Positions 46,701 to 60,580 are shown, counted from the stretch's first letter. The stretch: 64,000 nucleotides of DNA from Parasponia andersonii (GCA_002914805.1 JXTB01000043.1:1134860-1198859); one strand, 5' to 3'. Notes: generated by a model from the letters alone, not told the origin. Translations and numbers: made by a program.

Positions 46701-48689
46701 ATTATAACTATTAAATTAATATTAAATGATGATCTAAAATTAAAAAAATACCTATATATATATATAAAATATACCTATTGAATTACCAACCTATATATAT
46801 ATGGAATAAAAGCGTTGAGATATAGCTTACATTTCTTCCATTCAAGAAAAGGATAGAGCATATATTTCTACACGTGATAAGTATTAATACATAGCATATA
46901 TTTCTATATCTGTTATGCGATCATTGAATGGAAGCAGAAGCCACGTGCTTGATCACATGTATCTCTGGGTTAGCAATGCTCATGCATTGGTTGAGAGTGG
47001 AGGTGATCAGCATTATCCCCACATTAATCTGACAGGAACTGTCATGCCCCATCTCTGTGGACATTAAAGCCATCTTTATAACTGGCCAGTTTTTTATTAT
47101 ATTATTCTCCCGTCTTTTTCAAGGGAAGAGGATGGAGAACAGGCAGAAATTACAAAATTGATGACAATATGGGTCACAAGACCTGGATGATGAGAATTAA
47201 TGAAAGAGTTTTTTTTTTTTCTCTAATATTATAAGCACAAGATATAATGATCTATGTTGCATGTATTTCAAACAGAGAGAAAAGAAAAAAATTTCAAAGT
47301 TTTAATGCGATTAAGTTGTAAGCTGTAATTGGAATATAGATCTTGAATCGAAATTAGAAAGAATTGGAGGAATCAAGCAATATTGCCATTATATATATAT
47401 AGGCACCAATCTAGTAGGTATTTTTTTTTTTTACTTATGCATAGATATCAATTTGGCTAATAAAAATTTAACATGCACATTTTTTTATTATAAAAAATAA
47501 GAGAGAAAAAGAGCATTAATGATGAACGTCTTCTCATGCACTTCATTATAACCATTGGATCACCATTAGATAGTGATCCTACGGCTAAAAAAGAAATACC
47601 TACCCATAGGTAAAGAAAAAAAATATCTATTGGATTAGCAACCTATATATATATATATATATATATATATTCTTTTGCTTGAAGTATTCAATTACATTTA
47701 ATTTTTACTTTATCTTTTAAAATAGAAAAAAGGAAAATTATATAGTTGATTATGAGATGCTAGATACACTCATCATTTGTACAAATATTTGCTTAGATAC
47801 TACATATTAGTAACTAATGAATCTCTCCCACTCTGAGATAAGATGTAATATTCTAAAATTATGTCATAAAAATTAGCATTACTCTTGATTAATAAACCAA
47901 AACTCATAAGAGGTTGGTTGGTTTCAATAGTGGAATGGGAATGGAAATAAGAAAGATAATGACTAATAATAATGGAAAGAAATTAAGAATTCTTCTAATT
48001 GTTTTGTTAGACTTTTAAATTAACTATGAAATAGAATGTAAATTATAGTTTGATAATGATACCTTTTATGATTGTTGAATTAATATCTAGAGAAAGTTGA
48101 AAGAGGAATGATATTGGAAGGAAGGAGAGAGAAAGTAGAGAAGAATGGCAAGAGAGAAAATAAAGAAGAGAGAAATAGAGATGTGAGTTAGAGAGAGTAT
48201 AAAGATATAAGAAGAATGCGAGTTCCACCTTCTTCTACGTATCTTTTAAATTTTACATTCTTTATGTCTCATTCTTTGACACATGGATTTCACTATAATG
48301 CATAGTATTAAAATATATAGTAAAATCTATGTATTAGATTGGAAGACAGGAGAATTTAAAAAAAATGAGAAAGAAAATTTATTTAGCACTCCTCAAGTCT
48401 CAAGATATAAAAAATAGGAGAAAAAGAGAGAGACAGGTGAAAAGAAGAGAGAATAGAGAAGATGGTATAAGAGAAAAAAGAGAAAATGTTATAAGAGAGG
48501 AAAGAGACAGAAAGTCGTTAAAAGAGGGAGAGGAGTAAGAAAGTAGAGATAGAAAAGAAAAATAATGTGTGAAAAAGATGAGAGAGACATATAAATATGA
48601 ACAAAGTCTTCTCAATATAATTTGGACCCTAAGCAAAATATCTATAATACGGCTACTATAATATAGTCCTATGTAAAACCATCTAACTT
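46701..48689. other. AT-rich intergenic DNA with TA and GA tracts
   Basis: A (TA)n run is at 47644-47670. A long GA-rich stretch of irregular AGAGAGAAA words is at 48085-48200 and again at 48415-48600, which makes the reverse strand look like Ser/Leu/Phe-rich frames. These are not genes. Confidence 0.5.
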
Positions 48690-49480
48690 AGGCAATCCGA
48701 CTGCAAATCAACAATGTCAATTATAAGGCTTGAATTAAGGTGCGTTACACTAGAATAACCCAAAATTGATCCTGAAAAAGACATTGCAAGTTAACCCAGT
48801 AGTCGTGGACGACTCCGAAGGCTTTCGAACCGAGGAAGCAACACTATTCGTGGAGTTACAAATTAACCCATTACAATTTGCAAATTGCACTCCTCAATTT
48901 TAGGCTCTCAAGAGATGCAACAACTTTGGCTAAAGCCACCAGGTCATTATTAGAAACAAAATAACACTTACGAAGACACATCTACTTAATGTTTGTACAA
49001 CCCATGCCCATTGACTCGAGACTGACATCTGTTGTCCCCAGTTTCTGAAGACTGTGAGCATATCGTATGATCCAAAATCCTTATTTCTCACTCACATTTA
49101 GGAGATCAGTGAGATTTAGATTGGTAATAGCCTTGCCATAATGCCCAATCACCGCGATAGAAAAGTCTGTACGTAATATTCAAAGCCTGAACCCTTACCT
49201 TTGATAGTACTACTAAGGAAGTTGATGACATCAGACTTGATTTGTGTGAGGTACACAATTCCAAAGAGTATGAATTTTACAGAAATACTCATTTGGGTAT
49301 TACACGAAAACTAAGATTAGAAACTATGAAGAAAATAAAAAATCATGAATAGTTGAAATGGGTGACCTCGTTTGTGCCTAGACAGCAAACAACTCGCAAT
49401 GAGATCCAGCTTCTCAGCGACTCCCAAGCCTCTGCCAAGATCTAAGCCTGTCCCAGTGAAGGAAGTGGATTCGCCTCCCT
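48690..49480 (-). other. Lower-AT block, possible decayed exons of an unknown gene
   Basis: This block is clearly less AT-rich than its flanks. On the minus strand it holds short open stretches: SDSDEDLVLREANPLPSLGQ (49505-49442) right after a CT-rich leader, and an open run ending AFGVVHDYWVNLQ plus CLFQDQFWVILV (near 48830-48745). Possible splice-like signals occur, but no frame joins them. I do not recognise a protein. It could be a decayed gene or a non-coding transcript. Confidence 0.25.
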
Positions 49481-49503
49481 GAGGACCAAATCTTCATCGG
49501 AAT

Positions 49504-49505
<2 letters not shown>

Positions 49506-49535
<30 letters not shown>
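49506..49535. repeat. (GA)n microsatellite
   Basis: Fifteen GA units. On the minus strand it would be a CT-rich leader just upstream of the SDSDED frame. Confidence 0.9.
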
Positions 49536-49540
<5 letters not shown>

Positions 49541-50358
49541 TTGAAAGGAAAGAGAGTTGGGTGGTGAGAGAGAGTCATGCGAGACAGAAGTTTTTTTTTT
49601 TTTTTTTAACCTGCAATTCGGTTTAAAGCGAGAGACGAAGAGAATGTACATTTTTTTTTTGAGTCGAATCATGTGTTGTGAAATTCATGTTAGGCAATTT
49701 AATATGTCCCTACTTAGATCATTGATTTTTAGTCGGATGACTGAAATTGAATGGCCCTGCATAGGGCTAGACTTGAATAGCCCCATCATAGACGTGCCCA
49801 ATATTTAAAGGGACCTTTTAAAGAGAAATATTTCTATCATAGGATTTTTCATTGAAGAGGGAAAAATTCAACATCTTTTATATCATCCAAAAACAACATA
49901 TTACATCTGATGAAAAAAAAAAACAAATAAAAACCAAAATCAAATTATGCAGCCAAAGTATAATACTAAAACTAACAAAAAAGAAAATAAATAGCTAATA
50001 TCAACTTCAAAGAAAAATAATTAACAAATTAGATAAGAATTGAAGAAAGACATATATAACTTGGAGATTTAATAGCCAAGCAATATAATACTTCGTCATA
50101 TCAAAGTCTTTCAATGGCTTTTTTTTTTTCCTGTTCTTCTCTTCTATGTTTTCTTCTTTGTTGCAAACCTGTAAAAGATCTTTATAAGACAATAATAGTC
50201 GTTGCAGTCGAGAAGAAAAGGCATGTAATTTTTTCAACAACGTAAAAAACAAAAAACCATGTAAATAGAAACAAAAATTTAATTTAGTTTCCCAAAAAAA
50301 AATCTTTGATTTTTAGGTCCCAAAAAAATGAGAAATTACTTTCCTTTATATTGTATCT

Positions 50359-50361
<3 letters not shown>

Positions 50362-50418
<57 letters not shown>
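50362..50418. repeat. (TA)n microsatellite, 57 bp
   Basis: About 28 uninterrupted TA units, the longest TA run in the window. Confidence 0.95.
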
Positions 50419-50421
<3 letters not shown>

Positions 50422-50621
50422 CAATGCAAAATTTAACTGAATGTAGAATAAAGGAATGTTTTTGAAATGTGGTCGTAGTTAAAATATTGACTGTTAATAT
50501 CCCAAAATTTTATTGTGACATAAAGGATTTTTTTTTTCGGTTTAGTCTTTAACCTAAACTAAAATCATTAAAAAGAAAATTAATACTCCAATTTTTTGTT
50601 TAAAAAATGGGACCTTAACGC

Positions 50622-50622
<1 letters not shown>

Positions 50623-50689
<67 letters not shown>
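50623..50689. repeat. (GA)n microsatellite, 67 bp
   Basis: About 33 GA units, followed by a broken GA-rich tail to about 50900 (AGAGAGAGAGAG at 50709). The small frames on both strands here are repeat artefacts. Confidence 0.95.
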
Positions 50690-50690
<1 letters not shown>

Positions 50691-50900
50691 CTCAATTTGC
50701 ACGTGCGCAGAGAGAGAGAGAGAACAGTGTAGAGAGTATGGTATCAACAAAGGGAGAGAGAGAAAACAGTATAGAGACGAAGGAAAGAGAAAGCGATATA
50801 AAAGAAGAGAAGAAAGACAACAAAATAATAGAGAAAGTAAAAAGATATGAGAGAAAGGGTAAGAGGGAAGCATGACCTAAAGAGAGGAGAGAGAAAATTA

Positions 50901-53900
50901 AGAAAAATTATAGATGGAATGAACCCTTTGGAAATGAGTTTTGACAAAAAATCTAAGTTTTAAAACTCTTTATAAATAGTATTTTTATATTATCTATGGT
51001 ATGTTGATCTAGCCAAATATTGTCAAGAAAGATTACTCTGTAAAGAAATTAAAAATATACTCTTTTGCAAATATATATTTTAAAAGAGAAATCTTCCACT
51101 GACTCACCTGAAACCAACCAAACTACAGAATGGTATGATTATTCCTCTTATTAACTATAGAATGACAATTCCACTAAAATGTGGAAAGAAATTCTATTGT
51201 ATTGATACTAAATCAAATAAAGTAGTGTCTAACTTCTTTTTCATTCTATTCTTCAAAACCAAACTACACTTTAAATGCTCTCTTTCTCTAGAGATTTCTA
51301 CTTCTTCGAAATTTTAATTCCCACTTTTGTAGAATTATTTCATGTCTGGATCTCTTTCTCATTTTCTTGTTTTCATACTCCTTCCACACATGTGAAGGGT
51401 ATATACTTAATGATTCCATTATCATTAATTTTCTCCCATTTGAATCTAGATTTGGATTGAAGATTGATTTTTGAAAAACAAAAAATAAAAAAGTCACCAT
51501 ATGATCAATTAAAAGAATCAACACTAGGTAATAGACATTTAAATTAAGAATTGAATTAGAGAGGTCTCTTGTTATATCTTTGTATAATTATGTCTACGTC
51601 GTCATCTATATCTTATACATAATCTATTACTTGCACGCCATTAGTAAGAAATGATTGTTTGATTGTTTATTACTATTTACTAGTGTGTTGTGGATCATTC
51701 GTAATTTGAGATTAATGATTGTACGCAATTTGTATAATGGAATGGAGTTCATTTTTGAACTAAGTAAACAAAAACGGTGATGAAACTAGAGTGATTTTGA
51801 CTCATCCTAAACTAAATATTTTTCAGTGGTTATTTTAGGAGTATTGTTGGAATAGTAACATTTTTTTTTTCCAAGTTATAATGAATGGAATGGGATTCCT
51901 ACCTCAGCGTGAAATCCATTCGCCAAAGATTAGTAATGTGATCACTGATTTCAAAAGAGTCAATATATTTCTAATTCCAAAATATGAATTCGTAATTAAC
52001 AAAATTGATCCATGCTCCAACAAGTATAAACAAACGAGTATTGGTCAACTAAGACAAAGAATCTCGACCATATAAGATATCGAAGAGAATTTAATGTTGT
52101 TTTCTTTTTTAGATCTTGTGCTCTCCTTTGGAATGTTTTGCTTAAAGTAATAACTTTCGGAGGGATGGTATTTAGTTCTGTTAATTTCTTACACACAAAT
52201 TCTTATAATTATGTTAAGAAGAACACTTTACTTTGCTATGGCATCTTTCTTTTTTTCGGGGGGTTGGGGGAGGTGGGGGTAGTGTAAATCCTAGATTCTA
52301 GATTAAGGGCATGAACTTTTTTTTGACCACCAAAACGAAAAAGCATGAAATTTTGAAGAGTAGATCTATTGTCACTCATTTGTATATTGTCCTCATATTT
52401 ATTTTTTAGTATTTATTTTAATATCAAAATATTATGGAATAAAATTACTTTTAGTACATAAATTGGCTTAAAAAAAATCCTCTTTGCACACCTCTTTGAA
52501 CAATTTTTCTTTTATTATTGAAAAAAAAAACCTTCAGTACCTTTTTTGTCATTTAAAATTACACTTTCAAGAATCAAAGTAAGCAATTTCACACTTTCCA
52601 TTGATTCACTATAGACCTCAATTATGGTTCTTCCTGTCCTCCTGGAACAGAATAATTTCCATCCCATTGATCTTCAGCTCAAATCTTACCATCATCAATA
52701 TTTCATTTCTTTTAAATAAAGCAAAATATACACTAACGATTTTTTTTTTCAAACTAAGAACGTATTAATCAATACAGACTGGTTCGCAATTAAAAAATTG
52801 CATACTACATACATACACTTGTATAAGCCATTAACACGTATTCAAGAGATTTCTTAGAAGAAGAAATTGAGTTGAAGAGAGGTAAAAAGCACAGTAGAAG
52901 ACAAAAACAAGAAGATGATAGGCGGGTATAGATAGAATAAAAGGTGTGAGGGAGATGTTGTGTGAAGAGAAAATACAATCAAATTAAGGGATAATTTAGG
53001 AATAATTAAGGGTGTAGTAAGTAGTAATTTAATTTTAAATTCTAATTAAGAGGTTGTTTTAGAGATAGTATGCAGATAAAGAGGTGGCAATAGAGCCACC
53101 AATTTTTGACTATAAAAGAAAAAAGAGAATGGGGTATGAAATTTTTGTAACAAATACTTCAAATAGAAGCTAAATTAACAGGACATCGATATTTATTGAA
53201 AGCTGAAAATAGGCAAAAATCTAGTTTGATAATGATTTGGAGGTGAGTTTTAGTCATCATTTGGTTTTCTTCGCTACTTAAAATGGATTGCAACTTGAGT
53301 TCAAGGTTACTAATTTGTAATGAGTTGTAATAGAACAAGAAACAATTAAAGTTTACTTTCTAAATCACTCGTGTGTTGTCTTACACAACTATTAAACATT
53401 TTTGGTGTCTCCAATATATTATTAGTGAAATTAAAAAAAAATAAAAATAAAACAGAATCATTGATTCGTTGCCTTATCATATCATTACTTTCCAAACCTG
53501 GATGGGTGCCCTTCTATAATTATTCTCAAATATTGATAAATATGTCTTGTAAGATAAATCTATTGAAAGATAAATACAAATATATCACAGTTTTGTCAGT
53601 TAAATTTGGCCTAGACAAACATTTTCCTTGGAGGGACAAAGATTCTTTGGTATATAGCACCGGAGGGCTCTAAACATAAACATAATTTTGCCCACTCCTT
53701 GATCTTGCTCTACCTCCCATGCACGGATCGAAGCTCTACCGTGAACGGTTGTCAATTGGAACCAATATCTTGGCATTTTTACTCTCAAGATAAAATCACA
53801 AGTTGTAATGAATCTTTCTCAAAATGTGTACTATCAATGTGAATGTATAAAGCTCAGCGAGATGCGCAAAATTGCAGTGCGGAAACTTGAGATGATGTAT

Positions 53901-54086
53901 TGATTTATAGTTCAAGAAATATTATATAGGCTTACAAAAATATATTAAGAACGAGACTCGACATCCCCAAAATTTAAGCTAAACACCTATAATTTGATGG
54001 GTGCAAATAACAGAATAGTACTCTCATACTAGGAGGAAACAGAAGAGAAAAAGATGCAGCAAAGAATAATCCCTAAAACGAGCTAG
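50901..54086. other. AT-rich intergenic DNA downstream of the methyltransferase gene
   Basis: No gene is seen. Notable points are a G-rich patch at 52257-52281 (GGGGGGTTGGGGGAGGTGGG) and a short lower-AT block at 53680-53790 with a 62-codon minus-strand frame that I do not recognise. The last few hundred bases before 54087 should hold the 3'UTR of the methyltransferase gene. Confidence 0.45.
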
Positions 54087-57000
54087 CTATTCCATGCAGA
54101 AGTACAAGATATTCAATGCTGTACAGGGGATATAGTCAGAGCCGTCCTCCGCAAACCAAGAACTAATAATGCTTTGTGATGCAGCAGTAGGATTTCCCGA
54201 GGGCCACTTATCGACTAGCTTGAAACCAAATTGTGACGCAGTTGAAAGTATAGATGGCTCATCTACCCGACGTATAACATGACAGAGAATTAATCCAGGT
54301 TCTTGATCCTTACAAATGCCATCATTCGACAAAATCAGCTCTTTCGCGGTCGCAAATAGGGGCAAAATAGCTTCAGCCATGTATGTCACATCTGTGCCTA
54401 TAATGATATCGAAACCTCTGTAGTTTACTTCCTTGATTGCTTTTATGTGGTCTTTGTTCCCCCACTCTAATTTCCTAACAATCAATTTGTCAAAGAATGG
54501 TGGTTCAAGATTTGAAGTGACATTTTGGGTCAAAAGGTCAAGCGCTTTTGTATCTCCGTCAGTGGCGATCACAAGGTCGGCATATCTAGCAGCAACCATA
54601 GAGCAGATGCCTGCACAGCCAGAGCCCAATTCTAAAACTCTCTTCCCAGAAACAATGGGTGGATTTCTTGCCAAAACAGAAGCCATTAGACGAGCCGACT
54701 CCCATATCATCAGACCAGTTGATTTGCACGTGTGCTGGTGCTCTTTGGATAGCCTTGTGATCTCGAAACTCCAATCTCCAAGCTTGATTATCTATGAAGG
54801 AACAACGCATGAGACAAAAATCAGTGTCTTGAGAAGAGACGAGAAACAATTAGAACAAGGGTTAAAATGAAAACTTGCACCAACTGTAAAAACAGCAAAT
54901 GAAATGTCAAAAGCTTTTTGAGAAAATAAAATAACGATGCAAGTACCTAACCTCATTATCATTGGAGGGCGTGCTTCCAAACATTTCTGCAGCCACTCCA
55001 TCAGAAATATCAACCTCAACGTTGCTCACAGCATCCTTCAAAATCTTCTCTTTGACTGGAATTGCAGCTTCAGTATTGGCAGAAAAGTTGCTAGTAATGC
55101 CATTTGAAGTGCGGAATACTGCTTGAACCCAGCGCCTATAGTTGAAGATAAATTGAACAGCTCAAAACAAAGGACATTGCTAATGTTTTAAGGTATTCGG
55201 AAGTCAAAGTTTTGAAAATACACCTTAGTGCANTATCCATTAGGTTCAGGATTGATCTCTGATAATAGGTCAGATTGTACTAATCCTTTTTATTCTACTT
55301 ATTCCATGGAAAGGATCCAACAATAAGTTAGACAAAATCAAGGAACTATTTATACGCTGTTGAATAGAAATAAGGAATCTCAATCTTTGATAATTTTGTC
55401 ATCAGCTAATTGTTTCAAATGGGTCCATTCAACAATGTAAAATATTCTAATGGGATAAAAGAATAGGCTGAGTTCGCTCAGGCCAGCAGTCTTCTTCTCG
55501 TCAACTGATATATGACTATTTCAAATAATAATGGACGTCAGAAATCGCCTTAATAGTGCAGAGAAGACGATTTACCTGTTCATTACTAATTCTCGTGACC
55601 GATTCTCAACTTGTTTGCAGCACAAACCAAGCTCTTCAACCTCAAATCCATTCTCCTTAAACATGCTTGTCAAGAATTCATTTGAAAAATAGAAAGCACG
55701 CTGGAAAAATAAGGAAACATACTCAAGCTAGCGAATTAAAAAAAGTAAATGACTTGAACCATCGTATTCATGCCTCAAACTTACAGTACCATCACCCCTG
55801 ACATAAAAGTTTTCACTAATCTTTTGGTCCTTGCAAGTTAACCTCTCCTGTAAATTTCAACATGATATTAATAAAACGAAATCATACATTCAGGAACAAG
55901 TACCAGGACAAAGATCAATCTAAAAAACTAATCAGACCAACATTCTTAACTACAGCTTACAAATTGGTTAGAAGCAATAGAAACTTAAGAAGAAACTGCA
56001 TGGAGGGAGAAAATAAATTACAGATCAACCTGAGCAAGGTCACCAGTGGCATAGTCACGAAACAGCACAATTCCACTTGGCTGGCAAACAACGCAATAAG
56101 GGTTTCATCACACACGAAGAAACAGATAATTTATTTCAGAAATAAAATTCTACATAAATAGAGGTCTAGTAATCAAATATAAAATTCAGGCCATGTCAGA
56201 GACATGGGTATGATTCCCAGATCACTTACCTTAAGAACTTTCCGAACATTCTGTAACACTAGAGGCATCTTCTCTGGAGACACTGCAGACAACACAAATA
56301 TCTGCTTAACAAGTCAGCCACTTCAAAATAACAATCTGGGTCAGTTACCCAATCAGAAAGCAAGTCACCAAGACATTTCATCTATGGACTTAGAAAAAGT
56401 AAAGAAAACAATTTTCAATCAAGTACCATGGTTACAATATCCACAGAAGATGGAGAAATATAATCGTTCAGGTCATCAACAGTCAGATCACAAACAAATG
56501 CGCTAACATGTGAATCTCTGAAGTCTTTATGTGTCTGCAGTTAACAAAAGAGAAAATATTTCATGTCTCAATAGTCAGGGCCACTAAAGCATATTAACAA
56601 CACCAAATTTAAGATACCTTAAACAACTCTCCCTTATTCCCCCTAGAACTTAAGTGCAGTTCCAATAACAACAAATCTGATAAATATAGCAAAAATCTAG
56701 TAGGTTCTTGTAGAATACAGATTTGATTGATTGAATAATGTGTGATAATTTGAATCCTCTTTACTCATGGAATCAAAATGATCTATAAATCAATCTGAAC
56801 ATCCATTCAATTGGCTAATTCGATCTGGTGGAATCATATCAGATATTTGACGATACATTCTGTACCTTGCTAGAAAAACTGATCCTTGTTTGCAAACCTT
56901 CTAAAGAAACAAGTAAACTCAAAACTGAAACATGCAAATATCATGCATTGTCCAAAAACCATAGCCACATATTTTGATTCAGGCATCCAGCCATTTAAAG

Positions 57001-58409
57001 AATCAAAACATCTCAAACCACACGTGTATAATTTTTTCTCTCTCCCTTTTGAATTAAAAATGTTATATGATTAATCCAGGCTGGAAACTTCTGCACATTT
57101 TCTGACAACCAAAATTTAATTCTGATTCGAGATTAACTCTATCTTCGTTATTGATATTGCATTTCATGACCTATATATGTGATGCTACATGCTAACCAAC
57201 AGAACTCCCACACATTCATCCTTACTAACCAATAAAATATGAGAAAATTCTTGGACGTATTCATATCATAAGGTTAACCATATAAGGTGAAACTTTTGAA
57301 TCCATGAATACAAACCTTAACCAATTTAACAGCACGTGGTGAAAAATCACATGCATAGACAAAATTATCTGGGTATGTTGCAACCAATGGAAAAATAGTA
57401 TTTCCAGCTCCACAGCCAACCTGGTTGTACAAAACAGGTATCAAAACACAATGTACAATGACATCAATCAAAGTCCGAATTCAAACAAGGACTTCATCAA
57501 TTATACGTTTCTTTGGATGAAACCAGATTAAGATGGATGGTGTTAACTAAGATTGTAATTTACCTCCAAAATAGTTTTTCTCCCTGCTCCCTGAAAATAA
57601 GAAATCAATTAATATGTATTTAGTTTATCAAACAATTATGACACAAAGGCTAAAAGAAGACATGATCCCTTCAATTCCCCACTTACAAAGAAGTAGTGAC
57701 CCCATTCTTTGTCCAAGTAGTGCCGATCTTTAAAAAACTGATAATTAGAGAGAGAGAGAGCAAAGTTACATATAAATGCATAGAACTATAGGAGCAAACC
57801 TCATAGCAAGAATGGCTTTAAATATCAGGAAAAAGAACCAACAAAAGCTTATAAAACCAACATTAAATAGTTTATCAACCAAAATTAAATAGTTTATCAA
57901 GTTGAGTGAATAGACACACCGACATTATTATCTTCCAGTCAAGCTTTCTAGAGAAAGAGATATCAGGGCCATGTTTACTAATCCATAACTAAACGTTAGT
58001 GGTAATGCAAATGAGGAATACGTCCATTCATGTGTTTACTTACGCATTCTAGACAAACGTTTAAGCTCTAATAAAACGACTATTCTCATTACATATTAGT
58101 AACATGCCCAATAAGTAGCAGCAATGAAGCTATGAGCAGCCATATGTTGAAAGCCAACCTTGTCTTGATGTCGCTTGTAGAAGACATCCCAATACTTCTT
58201 CGCATCTTTTTCGTACTTCTCTAATTATTGATCAAAAAAAATAATTTTTTTTCTTTCAATTTCTACGAAGAGAAAAACAAAGGAATTATTATAAGAGAGG
58301 AGTAGGGGCAAATGGAAAAACCTCTCCAGAAGGGGGAGACTCCTCCATTGGCAGAGGTGGAGTAAATCTGTAACCTTGGAACTGGTTCTTCTTTCGCATT
58401 AGACGCCAT
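54087..58409 (-). CDS. Two-domain SAM-dependent methyltransferase (TRM140/METTL2-6-8-like plus METTL21/FAM86-like)
   Basis: Twelve exons on the minus strand: 58409-58322, 58220-58159, 57737-57687, 57590-57564, 57420-57316, 56534-56427, 56301-56230, 56080-56030, 55847-55785, 55700-55576, 55135-54952, 54791-54087. All introns are GT-AG and the phases join, giving 546 aa with no internal stop. Residues 1-250 are a TRM140/METTL-type domain: [35 protein letters not shown] motif [11 protein letters not shown] (74-84), [10 protein letters not shown] (98-107), DIVTMIFVLSAV. Relatives make 3-methylcytidine at tRNA position 32. Residues 313-546 are a Methyltransf_16-type domain: [21 protein letters not shown] (364-373), [11 protein letters not shown]. 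Relatives are mostly protein lysine methyltransferases. The same two-domain layout occurs in other plants. Substrates are inferred from family only. No clear signal peptide. Confidence 0.92.
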
Positions 58410-60368
58410 TAGTCTCCCAAGCAAAGCACTTGTAATGTCAATAACTGGGATCAACGCACATGTAATGTCAATAATTGGGATCAAAAGAACAGTTGCAATT
58501 GCAAAATTCATATGAAGATCTTACCTATGTGTCATATACTATACATACATATATCATCCAAAAGATAACTAATTACGAATAATATTAATTACGATTACCA
58601 AATAATCATCACAAAAAAGAATGCAATAACCTAGGCTTTTCTGTGATTTGTTGTAGTAATTGGAGAGAAATAGAAAACGACTCTAATAGAGATTTGGAGA
58701 TTGTTTGGTATGAGAAGTTCCAAGTTTTCGAATCAATGGGAAAGCTAAAGAGGGTAATGTGATTGTCCCGGAATTTGATTAATTGTGTTTGGATGCGCAT
58801 AGTAATTTTGTCCATGATTCATATGAATGTCAGTAAATTGTGTTTGGTTGCATAAGAATGTACTGATTTTTCATATTTTGTCAAAAATACCTTTCAATAA
58901 TCATTTTTTGGCAGCTTCATATTATAAATTATCATATCATTATTTTAAAAAATTATAGATTCTAATTTTTAACAAAATAATAAAATTTAAGTTGCTAAAA
59001 AAAATTAAATAATTATAAAATTTATAAAAACGAATTTAAAAATTCAAACCATATACATGGGTGATTATACAAAGAACTTCAACAAGTTAGAGAGCTCTCT
59101 GTCATGGTCTCACACTATACGACCATTACCTAAACAAATTAAGCGAGCTCTCTTTTCAAGCAATTATTTGATTATAGTATATTGCTCATCAATGAGTTTT
59201 TCACATCAAACATCATCTAATCTGAGTCTAAATTTTCTAGGAACTACTTATGTCATCTAAATATGGAACACCACTTGTTTGGATATCTCCTTTATTCCAA
59301 TTGGTTGTGACATACAATATGCATTACACAAGGCTGCATAACTACCAAAGCTGTACACCACCAGTAACATCCACAACTTCAGATCCCTATCAAATGTGGC
59401 AACAATGTCAACAAGGATACTTTTTAACAAAACCAACCCAGAACTGTAATTCAACCATTAATACTTACAACCTACATGCTCAATAGTGACATTTTTAAAT
59501 ACTTCAATGATAATAATACTCGAAAGTGTTTGGTACCTTGTGCAAAACACATAGTGAAAGTTTCTAGACAAACAACCAACCCAACTAGTCCTAAGAAATT
59601 CATAAATGAGAAAACATAAAGATATCTAGAAGTGATTTTCACAGGACTTACAAACATAGAACTGTTTTAGTTCAAAGACAAAACTTTACAACCTGGGCCT
59701 CGTATGGACCAAAAATATAAACTGGACATTTATATGCAGCCTCTATTCTTTGTAAGGTCTAACTCACTTGGCAAATTGACAAAAACAGTATACCTTTATC
59801 AAAAACTATTCCTCAGTTATTACATATTAAAAGTTAATTAGTCTACATAAAAAGAATTAGAAATGTATCCATCAATCTCATTAGCAATATTTGAATTGTC
59901 AATGCAATGTCAATTCTCATTATAACTAAACAAATGAATAGAAAAATTGTCTTTAGTCATGTTTGCTTTTTTTAAAGACAAATACCTACAAGAAGAATAT
60001 CAAATACTGCAAACCCTTCTTAATTCCAAAAAAAATATAATAAAAAAAAGACAAGCAAAATATATGGTGGAAAAACAGAGAACTCCACGCCATTAATCAT
60101 GGCAATTACTCAATACGGGACCAACAACACCATCAATTGAATATTAAAAACCAAAAAACAAATTAAAAAAATATGAGAACATATAGAGCCCGTTTGGCAT
60201 AGGATTTGAAAACAAAGTTTCCAAAAAGTGGATCCTATCTAAAGACAAGGGTTGTACTCAAAATTTTGAAAATCTGAAAATTCGTTTGGTACAAGTGTTT
60301 TTGAATAGTTTTCGAATTCGAAAACAAGGAATCTGGGTTTGGTTGAGAATTTTTGAAAACAGTTTCTG
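58410..60368. other. Upstream region of the methyltransferase gene and intergenic DNA
   Basis: The promoter should lie just right of 58409. A 26-bp direct repeat (CACATGTAATGTCAATAA and TTGTAATGTCAATAACTGGG, both followed by GGGATCAA) is seen at 58428-58483. No TATA box was called. From 59000 to 60180 no gene is seen. At 60188 GCCCGTTTGGCATAGG begins a sequence rich in TTTGAAAAC words, a possible transposon edge. Confidence 0.4.
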
Positions 60369-60580
60369 TTTTTCCTAAATTAGATGGCCATAAAATAGCT
60401 CTCTACCTTAGATGGCCATTGAGCCACATTGTCATACTCGTCAAGTTTAGGTGCCATAGTACTATTTTCCCTAAATTAGATGGCCATAAAATAGCTCTCT
60501 ACCTTAGATGGCCATTGAGCCACATCGTCATACTCGTCAAGTTTAGGTGCCATAGTAATTGTGTTTGCTAAAATCGAGGA
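60369..60580. repeat. 106-bp tandem duplication
   Basis: CCTAAATTAGATGGCCATAA starts at 60374 and 60480. Both copies run through TAGCTCTCTACCTTAGATGG and GTCAAGTTTAGGTGCCATAG with almost no differences, so the duplication is recent. The repeated 26-residue plus-strand frame is a by-product. Confidence 0.9.

Noticed and set aside
46442..46714. Open frame across the N gap
   Set aside because: Most of its codons are unknown bases.
48043..48636. Ser/Leu/Phe-rich minus-strand frames
   Set aside because: They come from irregular GA-rich low-complexity DNA, without gene context.
49000..49080. Minus-strand phrase KLGTTDVSLESMGMG resembling the start of aldo-keto reductases
   Set aside because: Only about ten residues are suggestive, and the frame closes soon after without the catalytic Asp/Tyr/Lys region.
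50580..50947. Ser/Leu-rich and Arg/Glu-rich frames on both strands
   Set aside because: They are translations of (GA)n and GA-rich sequence.
52257..52281. G-quadruplex candidate
   Set aside because: The runs are 6, 5, 2, 3+ G with an interrupted pattern, so a standard four-run motif is not clearly met.
53600..53788. 62-codon minus-strand frame downstream of the methyltransferase gene
   Set aside because: The methyltransferase gene ends at a clear stop at 54087. This frame has no splice link to it and no recognised family.
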